From Mauremys mutica (lineage: Eukaryota > Chordata > Testudines > Geoemydidae), in assembly GCF_020497125.1 (NCBI RefSeq), contig NC_059084.1:8645501-8709500 (forward strand): DNA of 64,000 nucleotides, read 5' to 3'. Position 1 is the first letter of the stretch, and each line of letters opens with the position of its first letter. A program made the position numbers and the translations under genes. The notes under the pieces are model-generated. The model saw nothing but the letters and a program-made list of their open reading frames with translations. It searched no databases and was not told the origin of the DNA. Shown piece after piece: positions 45,790-57,584 of the stretch.

Positions 45790-47300
45790 GTCAGGGTTTC
45801 AGAATCCGGCTCATACTGTATATGGAGTTTGAGTATATACCCAGCATATGCACAAACTGTGTCCATTATATATTTAATATATGATATATATTTTGGTATT
45901 AATCCTATTGTCCTGCAACCTCTGTCCTAAGAACTCAATTGATCCCCATTAGCCCAAACTTCCATATTTAGAGTTGAACCTGAAGAAAACAGATTATTTT
46001 TAAAGATTCCCCATTTGGCTGGTGACCAACCATGCTAGAAAGCTTGGGGCAAAAATATTGTTACGAAATTCTAGGTCACGAATACCTGCTCAAATATGAC
46101 CTTGACTTGATCTTTGGCAGGCATGTGCTGTTAATAACAAAAAGACAAACAGTTGCGCATATTTACATTGTTTACCTTTCTCTTTACCTCTGTTCCTGGG
46201 GCTCATGCTGCTGGAACTAGGCCCCGATTAGTTTTGCTGAATGCAAAACCTTGTGGCATTCATTAAAGAGACACATGGGGGAGGGGAGGAGAGAAGAAAC
46301 GAAAAGGTCCATTCCATTTTTTGTCATCGGGCATGATATACCATCACAAAAGAGGGACTGAAGACACTTTGGTGGTAAGCTTACCTCTCCCAGAGGTGAA
46401 ACACAAAGAGAGGGAATGATTCTTACTCACAGACAGAGCAAATGATTAAATGACAGAGAGGGGAAGATGAAATGTTGTCTTTAAAGAGATGCTCCTGGAT
46501 AAACGTTGGAATTTTTCACATTCCGAGAGACACTTTGTTTTGTTTTCTGCTTCAAGAAAAACAGAACCTATGGTACCAAAAGCTACAGCATGAATTAACC
46601 TGTTAGCATTTGGCAATCAGAGAGAATACCCTGCAGATTCGAATATGCTGCTGGTGGTGGGAATTTTGCTTGTCCTACTAATGCATATCACGCATAAGGA
46701 CTTTGCAGTCATATTTTCTATTTGCATAAATTGACGTTCTGTTAAAAAAAAAGTATGGAGGGAATGTACATTAAAGATAGATTGTTAGTCTGGCTCAGCC
46801 TAGTTTGTATTTTCACTCAAATGAGTGGAGTGTGTATAAATAACACTTTTGATTGCTTTCAGAGATGGGGCTGGTTTCAGCATGGCATTCCAATCACTGT
46901 ACTTTCTTTTTTGATTCCCTCTGCAGTCAAGAACAATATGGAACCTTTTTGTTAAAGAAGTCTTTAATTTCACATAGTAATTACCTATTTGATCAGACAA
47001 AAGGTACCACGAATGAAAGCCATTTACTTGTTTGATGCGAGTGAGATGAGAAGTGTCACTACAGCTGTGAGCCTGTCAAAGAGAAAACACTAGTGGTTGA
47101 TTAGATAAGCAATGTTGTACAAAGAAAGAGGAGTGGTGGGAGGGAACAAAAGGAGAAAAATTCCAAGTTTTACTCCATTTAAATACATGGAAGGGAGTTA
47201 ATGAGAAATCCTTCCAAACATAATTAGCATAATTATCCTGAGATACAGCTCCTACAACTTCACTGGGGTCAACCTTCCACCGAGTGAGCGAAACACGCGC
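45790..47300. other. Unannotated sequence
   Basis: No supported gene. A (CA)n run follows at 47309. Confidence 0.45.
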
Positions 47301-47308
47301 ACATGCGC

Positions 47309-47325
47309 AAACACACACACACACA
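47309..47325. repeat. (CA)n microsatellite
   Basis: Eight CA units. Confidence 0.75.
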
Positions 47326-47329
47326 AAAC

Positions 47330-50215
47330 TGGCTTATAAAACAACTAACAGTCTGGAGGCAACTTGCCCTAACACCTGCTGCAGTTTCTCAGACTCATTC
47401 ATGTAGCAATAGAAATTGTGCTACAAGGATGTGAAAAGTATCATTTGCTTAAGCTGATCCACTACTATTCAGACAATGATTTGCACGGCTTGAAATCAGA
47501 GCTACAGTTTGCTTTGCAGAGGGATTTTTTATTTTTTTAAAATTACTGTATCCAGGAACCTGATAACAGAACGTTGAAAACAGTTGCAGAAAGATGCTTT
47601 TGAGGGGGGAAATTGTAGTATTTATTAGAAATGGGATGAGGAGATGGTATTTGTATCTAGATACGTTGTTTGATTGTAGAAATAATTTAAGAATGAACTG
47701 AGGATGAGGGGTGGATTTCAATCTGTTGACACTGAAATCTCACTAGCAGTCCCCATAAGAATTCCTCCCAAAATGTGGAAATCTATCATGCTTAGCAAGT
47801 CTTCAGTCCCATCCAGACCAATACCAGAAGCTGCTCCAGGGACCAACCATTGGACCAAAACAGGGGAGGTGAGGGAGAACGGGTGTTCAGATCTATGGAT
47901 TCTGATCTCACTACCCCTGCACCAACACTCAGAGTTGCTCAGACCTGAGATTCCCAGTCTGGCCCATCTCTATTCTTTTATGCTATTATCTGAATTTTAG
48001 AAGGACAGAACAATGTCCTAGATGGAATACCAATATCATGCCAACAAGGCAGCACTGTATTCTCTGTTTTACACACACAGTATGAGGACTGGTGATTTGA
48101 GCTTTCTTTTCCACCCAACTTCCCTCTCCTCCTTTGCTGCAGCTAGCATAGGAGGTGGAAAGTGAAAGGCACTGCAATTTCCAGGAGTCTCTTCACAAAG
48201 TACATTTAAAATTGAACCAGTTTTGGATGCAGTCTGTCTCATCTGTGCTGGCCTCTTGGTACCGGCTGGTTAGAGCAAGACATGTTTTTAACATTAACTG
48301 GAAATATTTTATTCTGTTGGATGACATATCAAACAACACAGCCCTGACACTTTCATTGCTTAGAAACTGTGCCTGGAGGTACTTGAGGGTTCTTGTGGTC
48401 TCTTTCACCAGCATGATATCTGAGTGCTACATCAGAACACCAGAAACCTCAGGATACTTTTTTCATGTCTTTATTTGACTCATAACAGTGACTCATGTAG
48501 CGTGAAAGTTGAATACTGGTATTGCTTTCCTTGACACTCCTCACCAAGATAACACATACGAAAAAAGGAAAGCACCCAGATAGCTGACCCCAATTGAATG
48601 CCATCACTGGTTCACCCCAAATGCTGAGATACTATCAATACTACACTTACAGCAAAAATGTTTAGTGCCAGAGCAGGGCTGTGGCTTAAAGGCTTTGTGA
48701 GAGCCGAAAAAGAATTCCTCCACCTCCATGTGCCACTAAACCTCATAGCTCCTGTACGCACACATCCTCCACACACACCCCTGCGCCTGGCCTGGAGGGA
48801 GGAATGGAACCCGCTGCTCGTGCTCTGCCCCCTAACCACCACCTCCATGCACAAGAGCTCCTGCACAGCTGGGCTTCACGGTGAAATAAGAGTTGGCATC
48901 CTTGTATGTTGTGTCCTCTCCCACTCCCACCCATGTTCATGGGTGGAGGAAGGCTTTGCCCTACAATGCACGTTCTTTCTTTGCTGGTATAGATGTGCGT
49001 GGGGGGGAGGGGGCAGTACTTCTGCTGTTGCTGCACTTGTCACTACTGCTGTACCATCAAGCAGGAGGGTTTCCCTAGATCTGCAAGCAGCCACTGCAGA
49101 TGCAATGGTAATAAATATGCCTCAGGAGCAGCCGTTCTCTAACAAAGCGAATAGGTCCATTACGGTATCCCATAGTCCTCTTTAAACTTTGCCATCAAAA
49201 CCTAATTTCACAGCCTGATCAGTTCCTGTGGCCGAATAATTCTCTATATTATTTAAATCATGCTAAAATGAATACATTAACAAATAACACTAATAAAATT
49301 CATGGGATCACACAGTGGAAAAAAATTACACTGCATGGAGAATTGGGTTACAGCAGTTACATCACCTGTTGAATCAGATACACTATACATCAAATCAGAT
49401 AGATGATTACTTTAATTCTATATACAGGCTATTTAATTCGATGCATCCCCTAGTGCGTGTAACTGCTAAATGAAATGCACTGGATGATCTGCAAACACAT
49501 AATCACCTTGTAAATGAAATACCTATGATATTAAAATGGATATAACATTTATTAAAGCCATTATGCAAAGAATCAGTTTTGAGATTTGAATGGCTGGATA
49601 TGATGACTGCCTATGGTTTTTTCAAATGCTCTGAGTGTTCCCAGACTAAGCAACTATGCTTTTCTAAAACCGCAAACTCAGAGGTCCCGTATAAAGGTGG
49701 GAGAATGTTGTCTTGTGCATTCCAACTAGAGAGACGTCCCCGCTCAGCAAGGCACTTAAAAAACATGCTGAAATTTAAGCAAGTTCAGACCTTTAGATGG
49801 TTAGGATGAATATTATTATTCTCCCGGGGGCGCACCAATGTGTCTGACTTGTTCTATGGGAAGTTGATTTAACAGTATGTTAAATCCCTCACAAAGCTGA
49901 AGTGTTTGGGTTGACATTGTTTGTCCCTTGCCCATCTATTCCCCCAGGAAAAATAAGAAAGTTCAATTTCTACCAGAACACATGTTTTTAGGACCAGACT
50001 GTGAATGGCCTATGTGGGGAGGTGGGAGAATCAGTCCCGCCTTCTTGTAAACCTTGCGTGATGGCTAGGAAGAAATGCGGACACTAGATTCAGGGACTGC
50101 TTCATCCGTGAGCCCTAAGGTGGGCCGCAAGGGGCAAGGAGACCAGATGCAGTGGGGAGACAGGACAGCTCTGCACACATCTGGGATGGTGCAGCCTTCT
50201 CAATAGGCTGGCGTG
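47330..50215. other. Unannotated sequence, including a 175-codon open frame
   Basis: The plus-strand frame at 48658-49185 is 175 codons long, but overlapping open frames exist on the other strand (97 and 84 codons) and it has no recognised domain, so chance opening in GC-rich sequence is likely. AT-rich unique DNA lies at 49200-49580. No repeat is recognised. Confidence 0.4.
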
Positions 50216-50221
50216 GAGAAA

Positions 50222-50222
<1 letters not shown>

Positions 50223-50254
<32 letters not shown>

Positions 50255-50262
50255 TGTGTGGC
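50223..50262. repeat. (GA)n(GT)n microsatellite
   Basis: About 15 GA units followed by four GT units. Confidence 0.85.
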
Positions 50263-50735
50263 TAGCGGCTATCATGACACTCCCGTGCACAGCTGGCTAC
50301 CCAGGGTGGGTTTTCCATCCTCATATTTACAATGCATTTTCAAGTTGTTTACTGTGTCAATTTCACACCACCTTTTAATTTTTTTAATCAAGAGTTCAAC
50401 TAGTCATGAACCTGCAGGAGCTGGAGCTGAATATTCTAAACCCAGGAAGTTTTATATAGAAACCACTTGTATTTTTAAGGGAAAGTCTCAGCATTTTACT
50501 GTACATTTGTCTCTTGTTTCTAGCCTCTGACATTTTTAGCTTTGCACAAAGGATGCCTCTCTGCAGAACGTTAGCAGTTGAGCTAATTTACACACTACAC
50601 ACAAGCTTCTATTTGTCATCACATTTAAGGCTTTACAAAATTAATTTTGGTTAGATGTGAACGCAAAATTCTCCTTTTCCCCCCTAATGAGCCACTTTGA
50701 AATGCACTTTAAGAGGAGTTTGACTTTATCCTCAC
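50263..50735. other. Unannotated sequence
   Basis: No gene or repeat recognised. Confidence 0.45.
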
Positions 50736-50738
50736 TTA

Positions 50739-51032
50739 GGGCTTGTCTACACTACCCGCCGGATCAGCAGGCAGCGATCGATCCAGCGGGGGTCGATTTA
50801 TCGCATCTAGTATAGACGTGACTAATCAACTGCTGAACGCTCTCCCGTCGACTCTGGTACTCCACCAGAACGAGGAGCACAAGTGAAGTTGATGAGAGAG
50901 CGTCAGCTGTCGACTTACCACAGTGAAGACATCGCGGTAAGTAGATCTAAGTACATCGACTTCAGCTACGCTATTCACATAGCTGAAGGTGCATATCTTA
51001 GATCGACCCCGCATGGTAGTGTAGACAAGCCC
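50739..51032 (-). mobile_element. PIF/Harbinger-type MITE (copy B)
   Basis: The 294-bp element has terminal inverted repeats 'gggcttgtctacactac' and 'gtagtgtagacaagccc', which match perfectly over 17 bases. The flanks are 'tta' and 'ttc', a 3-bp duplication with one change. The interior includes 'gatccagcgggggtcgattt' and 'agtagatctaagtacatcga', shared with copy A at 45491 in reverse. The small minus-strand frame that enters it is not a gene. Confidence 0.8.
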
Positions 51033-51034
51033 TT

Positions 51035-51835
51035 CGAGACCAAGTGGAGTTCCTACATTTAAACCATCCTGAGGGATGGACTTTGGACAAACCACTTAAA
51101 ACCAAAGGATACCAATTCAATCCAGTGGGGAACTGCAAACTCCCTTTCCTATGCCTTTCAAAAGTCAATCTAGAATAGTGTAAATAAAATGAGTTTCCAG
51201 TAGAAAGGAATTGAATGTACTAAGTTCCCCCTCTTCCCCCCCACCCCGCCCTTTCAGAACAGTTCTTCCAGAAAAGAATAAATATTAAGCACCATCATCC
51301 ACTGGTTTTTAGTCCCCAAAAGAAGCATGGAGCCTGAAACAGAGGAAAAATTAAACCTAAATATTGTTTGATGGCACATCCCTAGTATGTTCCAGAAAAT
51401 GGAATTATAAGCATGGAAGCAATTCCTAATACTTACATACTTATGGAACTTATCATCGCAATCAATAACCGAACACCCCACAATAAGGTATTGCAGCTGA
51501 TTTCTGTTTCCTGTCTGAAAAGTGTGTCAAAAACATATTCTGTTCATAGGCAATAACACCACCAAATCTTTCGGTCTAGTATAATCTCAGAATGTTGGGT
51601 GACCTGCTAGAAGAGGATGCATTTTTGCTGCTCAGGTACATTTGGTACCTGCAAGTATCTCACTGCTAAGTATTAGAGACCAACCTGAACAGCAAAATTT
51701 GCTTCCAGGTTATTGATTTGGGAATAATAAATGATATAGTAACACCTAGATGCTGCAATCAAGAACCAGGGCTTTATTGTGCTATATACTGTGTGTGTAT
51801 ATAGATTAAAAAGACCTCAAATGTTACAATCTATG
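51035..51835. other. Unannotated sequence
   Basis: No gene or repeat recognised. Confidence 0.45.
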
Positions 51836-52061
51836 TCCTTGTTTATATTCGAAATTGCATGGGATTAACTAAAGATGTGCTTTAAAATCCATTTAATTAA
51901 ACTGGCGCAAAACCCAGCATGGAGACACTTACTACAGATTTAACCTGGCATATATTCATTTAGCATAATTTGGTTAGGAACTGAATTAGGTTAAATTGAT
52001 TTAAGAGCATCCACACTGGATTTTGCAAGAGTGCAACTTTGAATATAGATAGACCAGGGCT
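51836..52061. repeat. Degenerate palindromic MITE
   Basis: 'ccttgtttatattcgaaat' on the left and 'tgaatatagatagaccaggg' on the right are imperfect complements. The interior 'ccatttaattaaactgg' and 'ggttaaattgatttaag' pair loosely. The end 'agaccagggctta' resembles the termini at 25.8 and 45.5 kb. Confidence 0.55.
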
Positions 52062-53505
52062 TAGGACAATGACAAGATGCAATAGTTGGATGAAATAAAC
52101 TCACAGATGAAGCCAGAGAGAAGGAAGCTGAGATAAGAGTTATATAAGCATGTTATTGCATAGCCTTGCAGAGAGTATAAGGTAGCCTACAAAGGTACTA
52201 AACTCACCCTTCTTTTCTTCAATCTTTCTTGACTATGTTGCTTGGGAGAAAATTCTGAAGACCTCACTTGCCCTCTCTTCTTTTTGTTTCTCTCTCTTTC
52301 ACTGGCTACCCAATCTTTATTCTTTTGCTCTTTGGTGCTCTAAGGGTTTTTGGGTGATGGGGGATGTTCATGCCAGCACGTACCATTTCCTGCATCCTTT
52401 GTCCACCATCTTGGAAGTGCTGAAAGTACATCTCAGTTGGTATCAGCTTTATACAAATTGACACCAAAGCAGACTCACCAGGTTTGCACACTAGTACCTC
52501 CAGCCAGGACAGAGTCTTCTATACATTACTCATCATTCCAAGCTAATTTTACTTGTAATTAAATTAGAGTTTCATATTTCCAAGTAAAGCTGAGCAACAG
52601 AACTAAAGTGTCTCATTTGGGGTTTCAAACTAAATTTCAGTATTGCACGTATAAAAGGTTTTTTAAAATTTCAAATATCTAAGCATCTGGAAATGATATC
52701 ATAGAGAACTCACACTGCCTGTATCCTCCTATAGAGCCACTATTAATTGCTAGCTTTAATGAATCACACAATGCACCCTGAAATTTTGGACACTTTATGG
52801 TCAGACAGCATTTCTAAAAAAGGCTTCAAATCTGTTCTGGAGTATGACAAGAAAACTCTGTGTCATTCCATACACAAAGTGTTAATAAAGACTCTCTCAC
52901 ACTTCATTAAATAGATATTAAATACCTGGCAATTAATGAATTAAAATAAAGAAACAAGGTGTTGCAGCAATCAGATTTTTTCCTTCTGTTACCCAATAAA
53001 AAAAAATCTTCTAAAAATAACTGTTTTTTACGTGGTATATAACGGATAGCTTTAGATGCACCATAGGATTCTACATTAGGTATGAAATCAAAGAGCTGAA
53101 GGTCAAACAATGCCTCACTGCAGAGAGTATGTATCTGAGTTGTGTTATCCCTTCATAACCTTCTGCCATTCAAACATGGCAAACATATATTCAAAACGTA
53201 GTGAAGCCGTGAATGCAGCAACCTGTTCAAATACAGGTCTGCCAGTAGATAAATCTGAAGGAAATTAGCTATGCATGCAGAAGCAGGACAAAGACATAAG
53301 AGCACACTGAAATCCTCATACAGTCACGGAAAATAAAAACGTGCACCCAAATGAACAAACTGATAGTGGCTGAGAATTTTAAAAATCCTTACATCCAGTG
53401 ACAGTTACTGTCCCTTAAAGAAGGCTCCAGGCTGCCTAGCCTTTTGCGTGACACATTGCAGCTCTGAAGTAGTCTTCTCCAATTTGAAGGCAGGATTTTT
53501 AAAAG
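52062..53505. other. Unannotated AT-rich sequence
   Basis: No gene or repeat recognised. Confidence 0.45.
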
Positions 53506-53516
53506 TGCTCAGCCTG

Positions 53517-53588
53517 GGCCTAACTCTGCTCCTACTGAAGTCAATGAAAGTTTTACCATCAACTTCAGCTGAAGCAGAATTAGCCCAA
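53517..53588. repeat. Palindromic MITE relic
   Basis: 'ggcctaactctgctcctac' and 'gctgaagcagaattagccc' are complementary arms around 'tgaagtcaatgaaag'. Confidence 0.55.
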
Positions 53589-53794
53589 CACCGAGAACTT
53601 TTTTGAAAATCCCATTCACAATTGCTGTACCATTTCACTCCATGATCTGCTGTGATCAGAGAAAGAGAAAATTAATTTTTAATTCAGAATGTATCGAATA
53701 AAGGGACTCTCAACCAGTTTAAACAGAAAACTTTCAAGTAGCCCTACTCAAGAGACCTATTATTTACCCACGCCTCAATGCCCAAAATCAAATA

Positions 53795-53892
53795 CTGGAT
53801 CTGGGGGTTCGGGTACCAGCCTAGAACTTGGGAAACCTGTGTCTGTCACAGACTTCCTGTGTGACTTTGGGCAAGTCACGCAGATTGTCTAC
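53795..53892 (+). repeat. MIR-type SINE core
   Basis: 'ctgtcacagacttcctgtgt' then 'gactttgggcaagtcac' is the MIR core in plus orientation. The 3' tail is not recognisable. Confidence 0.65.
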
Positions 53893-54104
53893 ACGAACAA
53901 TTAGACCACAGCAAGCTGGGGATGTGAATCTATCCTGCACTTAGGTACCAGATGAGAGGAAGAAAGTGGGGGAATGCTGTCCAACATTTTCAAGGATGGC
54001 TAGTGATTTTGTGTGCCTCCATTTTGGTGTGCCCAATGTGAGGCATCTTAAAGGAGTCTGATTTTCAGAGAATGTGTGCTTGGCATTTTCTGAAAATCAG
54101 ATCC

Positions 54105-54112
54105 CTTTAAGG
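54105..54112. repeat. hAT target duplication, left copy
   Basis: 'ctttaagg' is repeated exactly at 54802-54809. Confidence 0.85.
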
Positions 54113-54801
54113 CAGGGGTGGCAAACTATGGCCCACAAGCTCCTGCTGGGGAGCGGGATCTGGGGCTTGCCCTGCTCTGGCACTCCAGCCAGGGCACTGG
54201 GTTGGGGGACGCACCAGGCAGCTCCTGGAAGCCATGGCATGGCCCCGCTCTGGCTCTTAAGGACTCCAATGGGAGCTGCAGGGGCGGTGCCTGCGGATGG
54301 GGCAACATGCAGAACCGCCGGCTGTGCCTCTGCATAGGAGCCAGAGAAGGGACATGCCACTGTTTCCATGAGACGCTTGAGGTAAGCGCCGCTTGGAGCC
54401 TGCACCCCTGAGCCTCTGCCCACACCCCAAACCCCTGCCCCAGCCCTGATCCCGCTCTCCAAATTCCTTGATCCCAGCCCGGAGCACCCTCCTGCACCCC
54501 AAACCTCTCATCTCCAGCCCCACCCCAGAGCCTGCACCTCCAGCCGGAACCTGTTCCCCTTCCTGCACCCCTGCCTCAGCCCTGATCCCCCTCCTGCCCT
54601 CTGAACCCCTTGGTCTCAGCCCAGAGCACCCTCCCACACCCCAAACTCCTCATCCCCAGCCCCACCCCAGAGCCCGCACCCCCAACCAGAGCCCTCACCC
54701 CCTCCCGCACTCCAACCCCAATTTTGTGAGCATTCATGGCCCGCCATACAATTTCGGTTTCCCGATCTGACCCTCAGACAAAAAAAATGTGCCCACCCCT
54801 G
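54113..54801. mobile_element. Non-autonomous hAT element, 689 bp
   Basis: The termini 'caggggtggcaaac' and 'tgtgcccacccctg' are inverted repeats, and an exact 8-bp duplication 'ctttaagg' flanks the element, both hAT features. The left two fifths are GC-rich with 'gggagcgggatctggggctt' and a 'caatgggagctgcaggggcg' stretch. The right part is a C-rich tandem array. No transposase is encoded. Overlapping open frames of 100-126 codons on both strands follow from the biased composition and are not genes. It interrupts an older AT-rich repeat: 'gattttcagagaatg' and 'tgaaaatcagatccc' on the left side form a hairpin. Confidence 0.9.
54410..54715. repeat. C-rich minisatellite inside the hAT element
   Basis: Units such as 'ctgcaccccaaacctctcat', 'cccagcccc' and 'agagcctgcacc' recur in altered form about every 25-60 bases. 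This looks like expansion within the transposon. Confidence 0.6.
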
Positions 54802-54809
54802 CTTTAAGG

Positions 54810-55185
54810 GGTCTCAAGTTGGGCATCCAAAAAGCAGGCATCCAGAATCACTAGTTGCTTTTGGAAATCTTGGACAATGTAGGTTTAGTCTGGCTCATGA
54901 AAAATTTTGTGCCTGAAGTGCCTAACACCTTAGCTAGCCAAGGCCAAAAGTCAGGTTGCTAGAGCCCCAAGTAGTCATTCTTAGCTCCACAGCTCAAGCA
55001 GCAAGTGAAATTTGCAGTTACAAAGGGAGGCTGGACCTCAAGCACGTTGGAAAATTTACAGCTGAATTTCTATTAATTCCTCATTTTATATTTTCCCAGG
55101 TGTCAGCCATAATTCAGTTGCAATAGGTTTTGTGTACTTGTATTATGAATGTGCTAGGCACCGTTTACAACTCAAGAACAGTAAC
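54810..55185. other. Unannotated sequence
   Basis: The first 70 bases continue the older repeat that the hAT element interrupted. Beyond that nothing is recognised. Confidence 0.4.
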
Positions 55186-55189
55186 AGCT

Positions 55190-55420
55190 ACTTGGATTTA
55201 TATAACATTTTAGCACATCTAGTGCTTCAAAGAGCTTAACAAAAGGAGATAACTCCCTGGGATGGCAAGCTAACCTATCTATTACAGAATAAATAAATCA
55301 GTTTTAAGTTCAGACTTGAAAAGGGAAGCAGTAGATGTCCTACTAAAATCTCTGTGGGCAGGGAATTCCACAGAGCAGGAACATAATGGCTAAAAGAGCA
55401 GCCTCCCAACATGACACATC
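55190..55420 (-). repeat. Possible L2-like LINE relic
   Basis: 'tatataacattttagcacat' followed by 'gcttcaaagagctta', then 'gggaattccacagagcagg', reads like an antisense 3' portion of an old L2/CR1-group LINE. The match is by general resemblance only. Confidence 0.3.
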
Positions 55421-55424
55421 ATGG

Positions 55425-57185
55425 TCCTTTCCCAGTATAGATTAATGAACAGCGGGAATGGAAATGTTAATCATTAAGAAAAGGTTAAAATGTTCTTACT
55501 GTGCGTGAACGATGCATAAAAGGATACGACTGTTAAGAAAACACCAAATCAGCACAGAGATCTTTCGCAAACTAAATTCCAACTGGGAATATATTAAGAA
55601 TGAGAAACAGCAACAGAAAAGGAAACCTCAGAGTAAAAAGTCAATGCAAAAACAGCAAGTGAAAATCAGTTGGAACTGTGGCATCAGGGCACCTTGCACT
55701 TTGTAACTTAAAGCACCGTTCTCGCCCAAAAGCCAGTCATTTAGGGATTGGAAATCTAATACAGTGAAACATCTGGACATGCCAAACCCAACAAATACTG
55801 TCTGAAAAATCTGATATTTTCTATATAAAATGACTATGTCAAAGAAATGATATTGCATTAAAGTTCACCAGATATGCATTTTAATGTATGGTAAGTAACA
55901 TAGGTCCAGATTTTCAATTCATGCCATTATACGTGCATTTATTATGACTGCACACCCAATCATGCCAAATGCTCACACAAGTAACCCGCTGCACATCTGA
56001 CATGTCCCTCTTGTTCCATTGGGTTTGGTGCTCCATAAAGACCTGGCCCTCAATAAATATGTGACAGTCATCTGTTACAGTCCCCTTGACATTCCTCCCT
56101 GCCTCAAACTTATCTCCTGTCTGAGGTCATTAGACCTTTCCTACGTTTCTGGCCAAGTACAATGAGAACAGCATCAAGAACTCCGGGCTCATCCTTTTTA
56201 GTCAGCACCTGAGTGTGGCTGACCGGCTGTCTCTCCTCAGAGGTGTCTGCTTCGGATAGGCCAGAGAGATCTAAGTTCCTTCAATAAAATATATTCAAAA
56301 GCAAAGAGAAGATCAAATCAAGCAGTACAAATAACCCCACAAAACCCTAGGCCTCAGCCTGCACCTAGACCCACCTCAGAAGGCCAACACCCTTTTAGCC
56401 ACAGGAGAGAAAACAAACATGTCATATCTTTAAAAAGCTTGTGTTTCAGTTGCCCACCTCTCAAGGATTCTGCATGTCAACATTTCAGCCTATCCAAGCT
56501 CCAGTCCCCTGATGCCAGCAAATCACTTGGTCTCTCCTCTTGGCTCTGCAGGGCTGTCAGTTATACTCGCTGGATGCTCAGCTGTTGCCAGTATCCATGT
56601 ACTCATTACCATACTCACCTTGGTTTGTGCATCTTGACAAAAAGCTTGTAGTGGGACAAATGCATTAAGCTTTGTCCCCTTTCTTGATAAAATAGCCAAT
56701 TATAGACCATATTTATTGGGGGACTCCCTAGGACTGCAATTATCTTCTCAGTTTTCCTCTGATGACCGCTAAAATTTTTTAGAGCCTTTTCCATCAACAA
56801 TTCCTAGGCGCATAAAGCCTAATCAGAATAAAGTTTGTTGGTATTAAAGGGGCCTCTTGGTGTGTGTGGGGGCGCGCAAAGCAGAGAATATGTATAGCTT
56901 TGAAGTGTTAGTGGAAGGGGCATCCCCTCCTCAGTTCCAGTCTTCATTGTACAGTAATGATATTTCCCCATTGCTCAGTAATACCCTCCTGTGTCAAATA
57001 TGATTCATATAAATGAAAGCATCTAATGAATAACAGACAGTTTTTAGCCTCAACATCTGCGCATAGCAAACATTTAGACACTAATTTTTTACTTGTGTAC
57101 ATAATTTACTATAAATTAACCCTCAATGAAAATATTTTGAATAGCTAGCTAGTATTTAACATACACAAAGGGAGTGTCTCTATAA
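55425..57185. other. Unannotated sequence
   Basis: No gene or repeat recognised. Confidence 0.45.
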
Positions 57186-57194
57186 ATTACCATT

Positions 57195-57255
57195 CTATTC
57201 CTGGTTCTGCCACTGACTTGTGTGACCCTAAATAAGCCATGTAACACATCTGAAC
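57195..57255 (+). repeat. MIR-type SINE, left part
   Basis: 'cctggttctgccactgactt' then 'gtgtgaccctaaataagcc' is the MIR core. The SINE is split by a PLE insertion and resumes at 57412. Confidence 0.8.
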
Positions 57256-57268
57256 CTCAGTTTACCCA

Positions 57269-57398
57269 AGAATGCATCCGAAGAAGTGGGTATTCACCCA
57301 CGAAAGCTCATGCTGCAAAACGTCTGTTAGTCTATAAGGTGCCACAGGATTCTTTGCTGCTTCTACAGAACCAGACTAACATGGCTACCCCTCTGATA
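57269..57398 (+). mobile_element. PLE 3' fragment with 13-bp target duplication
   Basis: The 130-bp insertion holds 'tattcacccacgaaagctca', 'gtctgttagtctataaggtg' and 'taacatggctacccctctga', the 3' end of the PLE subfamily at 38729. It is flanked by the exact 13-bp duplication 'ctcagtttaccca' at 57256-57268 and 57399-57411, within a MIR. The copy is extremely 5' truncated. Confidence 0.9.
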
Positions 57399-57411
57399 CT
57401 CAGTTTACCCA

Positions 57412-57490
57412 GAGACTGAATGGGAATAATAGTTCTTTGGACAGTGCTTTGAGAAATATGAATGAAAATATTTATTATATAAATGCAAGT
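57412..57490 (+). repeat. MIR-type SINE, right part
   Basis: 'gactgaatgggaataatagt' to 'cagtgctttgagaaatatga' is the MIR 3' half, continuing 57195-57255. Confidence 0.75.
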
Positions 57491-57584
57491 AAACAAGAAT
57501 AAATACTAATATAAAATATAAAGATTAACCTAATAATCTCACTCCTCTTTAGCATTCCTCAGGTGGGTTTGTAAGGATTATTTA

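Noticed and set aside
48658..49185. 175-codon plus-strand open frame
   Set aside because: No recognised domain, overlapping open frames on the other strand, no splice or promoter context. Chance opening in GC-richer DNA is more likely.
54074..54770. Frames of 97-126 codons on both strands
   Set aside because: All fall within a non-autonomous hAT element and its C-rich array.
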